Source: Streptomyces griseus (GTDB lineage: Bacteria > Actinomycetota > Actinomycetes > Streptomycetales > Streptomycetaceae). Taken from it: a stretch of 64,000 bases of DNA. Below are positions 60,559 through 64,000 of the stretch, in pieces (the stretch's first letter is position 1; each line of letters starts with the position of its first letter). The stretch is taken from assembly GCF_001715295.1 (NCBI RefSeq), contig NZ_MDKB01000001.1, forward strand, positions 1,621,695-1,685,694, read 5' to 3'. The position numbers and the translations under genes are program-made. The notes beneath the pieces are model-generated. The model was not told the origin of the DNA and did not search any database. It worked only from the letters and a program-made list of their open reading frames with translations.

Positions 60559-61923
60559 ATGAACAGCGACGTGGACCCCTCGGACATCGCGTGCCTGCGG
60601 GCAGAAGTCACCGGTGAGGTCTTCGTACCGGGCGACCCCGGATACGACGAGCTCACCGATCTGATCGTCCACACCGGGCACCCGGCCGTGATCATCCTGG
60701 TCCGCAGCAACCAGGACGTGGCCCGCGGCATAGCTTTCGCGCGCGAGCACGACCTGGAGATCTCCACCCGCAGCGGCGGCCACAGCAACGCCGGCTTCAG
60801 CACCAACGTCGGCGGCCTGGTCCTGAACCTGAAGCACCTGAACACCATCGAGGTGGTGGACGAGTCCGAGCGCCTGGTCCGCCTCGGCGCCGGCGCGCAA
60901 TGGGACCAGGTCGCGGCCGCCCTGCAGCCGCACGGCCTGGCCTTCACCTCCGGCGACACCACCAGCGTGGGCGTCGGCGGCCTGCTGGTCGGCGGCGGCA
61001 TCGGCTGGCTGGCCCGCAAGTACGGCCTGGCCCTGGACAGCCTCGTGGCCGCGGACGTCGTCACGGCCGACGGCCGCATCCTGACCGCCAGCGCCCAGGA
61101 GAACCCGGACCTCTTCTGGGCGATCCGCGGCGGCGGCGGCAACTTCGGCGTGGTGACCTCCTTCACCGTGATGGCACAGCCGGTCTCCCAGGTCTTCTTC
61201 GGGCAGATCTCCTTCGCCCCCCAGGAAACCGCCGCCGTCCTGAGCGGCTGGGCGGAGCACATGGACTCCGCACCCGAGGAACTCACCGCCACCGCCATGT
61301 GCTGGCCGACCTTCGGCGAGGCCGCCCCGCCCCTGGCCATCATGGTCTGCTACGCCGGCGGGGACGAAGAGGCCGCCAACGCGGCCATCGACCCGATCCG
61401 CAAACTCGGCACCGTCGTGGACGACCAGGTCCGCCCGATGCCCTACGGCGAAGCCCTCCAGCCCGCGAGCGACCTTCCCCCGGGCTGGCGCCCGCGCATC
61501 CGCAACCGCCTCACCCCGGCCCTCACCGCGGACCTGGCCACCACGATCCTCACCGAGCAGGCCAACCTCGAGAACCTGTACGTCGAGATCCGCAGCATCG
61601 GCGGCGCCCTGAACCGGGTACCGCAGCAAGCCACCGCCTTCCCCCACCGCTCCACCCAGGCGATGGTCATGGGCGTACTGCTCGGCTCCCCCGAGGGGAA
61701 CGAGCCGCTGCTGCCCGCCTACGAGGCGTTCTGGTCCGCGCTGGCCCCCTCGATGTCCGGCGCCTACAGCGGCTTCCTGAGCGACATCCTCCCGGCCGAC
61801 ACCGACGCGGTGTACCCGCAGCAGGTCTACCGGCGGCTGGCGGCCCTCAAGCACGCCTACGACCCCTGCAACGTCTTCCACCTGAACGTCAACGTCCAGC
61901 CGGCCGGAGCCGACCAGCACTGA
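60559..61923 (+). CDS. BBE-like FAD-linked oxidase (3)
   Basis: A 454-residue BBE/VAO-family oxidase. His75 in RSGGHSNAGF is the covalent FAD site. The Cys position is Thr (SGDTTSVGVGGLLVGGG), so attachment is through His only. FWAIRGGGGNFGVVTSFT and the C-terminal YDPCNVFHLNVNVQP are standard for bacterial BBE oxidases. ATG 60559 follows AAGAGAG. It is the last clear biosynthetic gene before the molybdopterin oxidoreductase and has its own promoter region. The substrate is unknown. Confidence 0.93.
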   Translation: MNSDVDPSDIACLRAEVTGEVFVPGDPGYDELTDLIVHTGHPAVIILVRSNQDVARGIAFAREHDLEISTRSGGHSNAGFSTNVGGLVLNLKHLNTIEVVDESERLVRLGAGAQWDQVAAALQPHGLAFTSGDTTSVGVGGLLVGGGIGWLARKYGLALDSLVAADVVTADGRILTASAQENPDLFWAIRGGGGNFGVVTSFTVMAQPVSQVFFGQISFAPQETAAVLSGWAEHMDSAPEELTATAMCWPTFGEAAPPLAIMVCYAGGDEEAANAAIDPIRKLGTVVDDQVRPMPYGEALQPASDLPPGWRPRIRNRLTPALTADLATTILTEQANLENLYVEIRSIGGALNRVPQQATAFPHRSTQAMVMGVLLGSPEGNEPLLPAYEAFWSALAPSMSGAYSGFLSDILPADTDAVYPQQVYRRLAALKHAYDPCNVFHLNVNVQPAGADQH

Positions 61924-61930
61924 CCCCTCC

Positions 61931-61961
61931 CGCGGCGCCGTGCATCGCGCACGGCGCCGCG
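61931..61961. terminator. 13-bp bidirectional terminator hairpin
   Basis: Arms 61931-61943 (CGCGGCGCCGTGC) and 61949-61961 are exact complements with a 5-nt loop, between convergent stops at 61923 and 61974. Confidence 0.9.
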
Positions 61962-61973
61962 AGACGTTCGTCC

Positions 61974-64000
61974 TCACACCGGCAGAACTCGCACCGGCAC
62001 CCCGTTGAACACCGCGTTGCCCGACACCGGGTCGACCACCAGCTCATCGGTCAGCGCGTTGGCGTTGACCCCCGCGTTCCGGCGCGCCACGGCCTGCCCG
62101 CTGTCCTGGTGACCCCACCCGTGCGGCAGACTCACCACCCCCGGCATGATCGTCTCGGTGGCCTCCACCGACACCTCGACCTCCCCGGCCGCCGACCGCA
62201 CCCGCGCCCGGTCCCCGAGCCCGAAGCGGGCCACGTCCTGCGGATGGATCTGCAGCGTGCACCGGTTGCTCCCCCCGACCAGCGACGGCACATTGTGCAT
62301 CCAACTGTTGTTGGAACGCAGATGCCGGCGTCCGATCAGCACCGTCTCCGGCGCCGGATCCCGCATCCGCTCCAGCAGACGCGGCACATCGGCGGCCAGC
62401 ACCGCCGGAGCCAGATCCACCTTCCCTGACGCGGTGCACAGGATCTCCTCCAGCCGCGGCTGCAGCGGACCGAGATCCAGACCGTGCGGTGCCCGCCGCA
62501 TCGCCTCCAGCGACAGGCCGTAGGACCCCAGTCTCAGCAGCGCGTCCAGTATGCGCTCGGTCCCGTCGGCACCGTCCAGGCCCTCACGCAACTCCGGTAC
62601 CGCCGCGAGTATCTGACCGAGCAGCATCTCCTCGCACACCTCCGCGCCGACGTCGGGACCCTGACCACTCAGGATCAGCAACAACTTCGCCAGGATCGCG
62701 GCCTCGGAGAACTGGTCCTCACCCAGCGGCAGCACCGGCGGGGAGAAGCGGGCGTAATTGCGGACCATGATGATCTGCACCAGGAAGTCGAAGTGCGGGC
62801 TCTGCAGAATCCGCGGCGGCGGCAGGATCACGTTCGCGTGCCGGGTCGTCTCGTTCAGATAGGGATCGACGCAGACCATGAAATCCAGCCCCGCCAGGGC
62901 CCGCGCCAGACGCGGAGCGTTCGGCGCCGACAGCGCCGGATTACCCCCCACCGTGACCAGCGCCCGGATCTGACCCTCCCCGGGCGTCTCGATCTCGTCG
63001 GCCATCGTGGCGACCGGGAACTCACCGAGGACCTCCGGCAGACCCCGTACCCGGCTGTGCCACGCCCCGGTAGCGAACGGCTGCCCGCTGCGGAAGATCT
63101 CCAGACCCGCGGTCTTGGCGAACATGACACCACCGGCCCGATCCAGATTCCCCGTCAGCGCGTTGATGACATCGACCAGCCACTGCGCCGTCGACCCGAA
63201 CTCGGCCGTACAGGTCCCGATCCGGGCGTACACGCACGCCGACGGCGCCGCCGCGACCTCCCGCGCCAGCCGCACCGTCGTCGCCGCCGGCACCCCGCAG
63301 GCCGCCTCCACCGCCTCCGGTGTGAAGTCACGAGCGAGCACACGCAGTTCGTCGAGCCCGGTGACCTCCATGTCCACAGAGGTCAGCCCCTCGGCCAGAA
63401 GCGTGTGCACCATGCCGAACAGCAGATACGCATCCGTCCCGGGGCGGATGAACAGGTGCTCGTCAGCGAGCTCCGCGGTCCGGGTGCGCCGCGGATCGAC
63501 GACCACGACCTTGCCGCCGCGCTCCTGCAGAGCCCGCAACCGCCCCTTGAAGTCCGGCGCCACGCACAGCGAACCGTTGGACTCCACCGGGTTCGCCCCG
63601 AGGATCAGCATGTAACCGGTCCGGTCGAGGTCAGGAACGGCCACGGCCATCGGATCCCCGAACATCAGGCCACTGGCGACATGCTTGGGCATCTGGTCGA
63701 CGGTGCTGGCCGAGTACACGTTCCGGCTGCCGAGGGTCTGGGTCAGCGGCTGCCGGTAGAGGAACCCGGCCATGGTGTGGAACGTCGGGTTGCCGAAGTA
63801 CAACGCCACCGCGTCACGGCCGTGCTCCGCCATGATCCCGCCGAGCCCGCGGTGCACCTCCGCGAACGCCTCCTCCCAACTGGCAGGCCGCAACTGCCCG
63901 TCGACCCGGACCATCGGACGCGCCAGCCGGTCCGGATCCTCGTCGAGCCGGCCCAGCGCCGCCCCTTTCGGACAGAGGAACCCCTTGCTGAACGGGTCGT
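61974..64000 (-). CDS. Molybdopterin oxidoreductase (partial, N-terminus outside window)
   Basis: About 675 residues of a bis-MGD molybdoenzyme of the formate dehydrogenase/nitrate reductase/DMSO reductase superfamily; the start lies beyond the right edge. The visible N-terminal part includes KGFLCPKGAALGRL, the end of the [4Fe-4S] motif region, then DPDRLARPMVRVDG. LGANPVESNGS and VVDPRRTRTAEL are pterin-binding segments. The C-terminal molydopterin dinucleotide-binding domain has LIGRRHLRSNNSWMHNVP and GWGHQDSGQ. It is probably a respiratory or catabolic enzyme and may mark the right border of the cluster. Confidence 0.93.
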   Translation of the reverse strand, partial: DPFSKGFLCPKGAALGRLDEDPDRLARPMVRVDGQLRPASWEEAFAEVHRGLGGIMAEHGRDAVALYFGNPTFHTMAGFLYRQPLTQTLGSRNVYSASTVDQMPKHVASGLMFGDPMAVAVPDLDRTGYMLILGANPVESNGSLCVAPDFKGRLRALQERGGKVVVVDPRRTRTAELADEHLFIRPGTDAYLLFGMVHTLLAEGLTSVDMEVTGLDELRVLARDFTPEAVEAACGVPAATTVRLAREVAAAPSACVYARIGTCTAEFGSTAQWLVDVINALTGNLDRAGGVMFAKTAGLEIFRSGQPFATGAWHSRVRGLPEVLGEFPVATMADEIETPGEGQIRALVTVGGNPALSAPNAPRLARALAGLDFMVCVDPYLNETTRHANVILPPPRILQSPHFDFLVQIIMVRNYARFSPPVLPLGEDQFSEAAILAKLLLILSGQGPDVGAEVCEEMLLGQILAAVPELREGLDGADGTERILDALLRLGSYGLSLEAMRRAPHGLDLGPLQPRLEEILCTASGKVDLAPAVLAADVPRLLERMRDPAPETVLIGRRHLRSNNSWMHNVPSLVGGSNRCTLQIHPQDVARFGLGDRARVRSAAGEVEVSVEATETIMPGVVSLPHGWGHQDSGQAVARRNAGVNANALTDELVVDPVSGNAVFNGVPVRVLPV

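Noticed and set aside
1..64000. tRNA, rRNA, insertion sequences, attachment sites
   Set aside because: None was recognised by eye on either strand; no transposase-like translation was found.

Overview
This is 64 kb of very GC-rich actinobacterial DNA, most likely Streptomyces. The signs are strong third-position G/C bias, GTG and TTG starts, rare TTA codons and mycothiol-linked families. Nearly the whole window is one enediyne natural-product cluster. Its diagnostic core is an iterative enediyne polyketide synthase (KS-AT-ACP-KR-DH-PPTase) at 3193-9036, followed upstream on the minus strand by UNBU, UNBV, two tandem UNBL/DUF1702 proteins and the hotdog thioesterase TEBC. A flavin reductase and a P450 lie downstream and overlap by 4 bp.

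Layout. 1-1.1 kb: a degenerate GC-rich repeat tract. 1.2-15.7 kb: the minus-strand warhead operon. 14.6-20 kb: two AhpD-like genes, then a coupled pair made of an FAD/NAD(P)-binding protein and a phosphoenolpyruvate-utilising (enzyme I-like) protein. 20.4-22.7 kb: GMC oxidoreductase plus a small partner. 22.7-26.8 kb: mostly non-coding, with one AraC-family regulator carrying a TTA codon. 26.8-36.9 kb: DinB-like mycothiol-type enzyme, SgcJ-like NTF2 protein, ACAD-fold flavoenzyme, alcohol dehydrogenase, membrane acyltransferase, MFS exporter and DUF2306 protein. 37.5-53.6 kb: tailoring genes (FAD monooxygenase, carrier protein, Fe/2OG oxygenase, two BBE oxidases, ECF sigma factor, reductase pseudogene, SDR, ACAD-fold enzyme, free-standing condensation enzyme, methyltransferase, YciI/DGPF protein, P450). 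53.8-61.9 kb: an NRPS, an MIO tyrosine aminomutase, an HpaB-type hydroxylase and a third BBE oxidase. 61.97 kb to the edge: a molybdopterin oxidoreductase that may lie outside the cluster.

How it fits together. The MIO aminomutase, the C*-A-PCP protein with a beta-tyrosine-like specificity code, the HpaB hydroxylase with its flavin reductase, the carrier protein and the condensation enzyme match the C-1027-type route: alpha-tyrosine to (S)-beta-tyrosine, to carrier-bound and ring-hydroxylated beta-tyrosine, to ester-linked enediyne. This suggests a nine-membered enediyne decorated with a beta-tyrosine-derived group. I saw no deoxysugar genes, no apoprotein and no classical halogenase here, so the product may differ from C-1027 and kedarcidin, or those genes lie outside.

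Most striking regulatory observation. A 19-bp element, GCA-N5-GRAGAYGCC-N2, occurs at least 16 times. Fifteen copies lie between or upstream of genes and point toward the next transcription unit, many 60-100 bp before the start codon. It looks like a cluster-wide operator or promoter element that I do not recognise from known systems.
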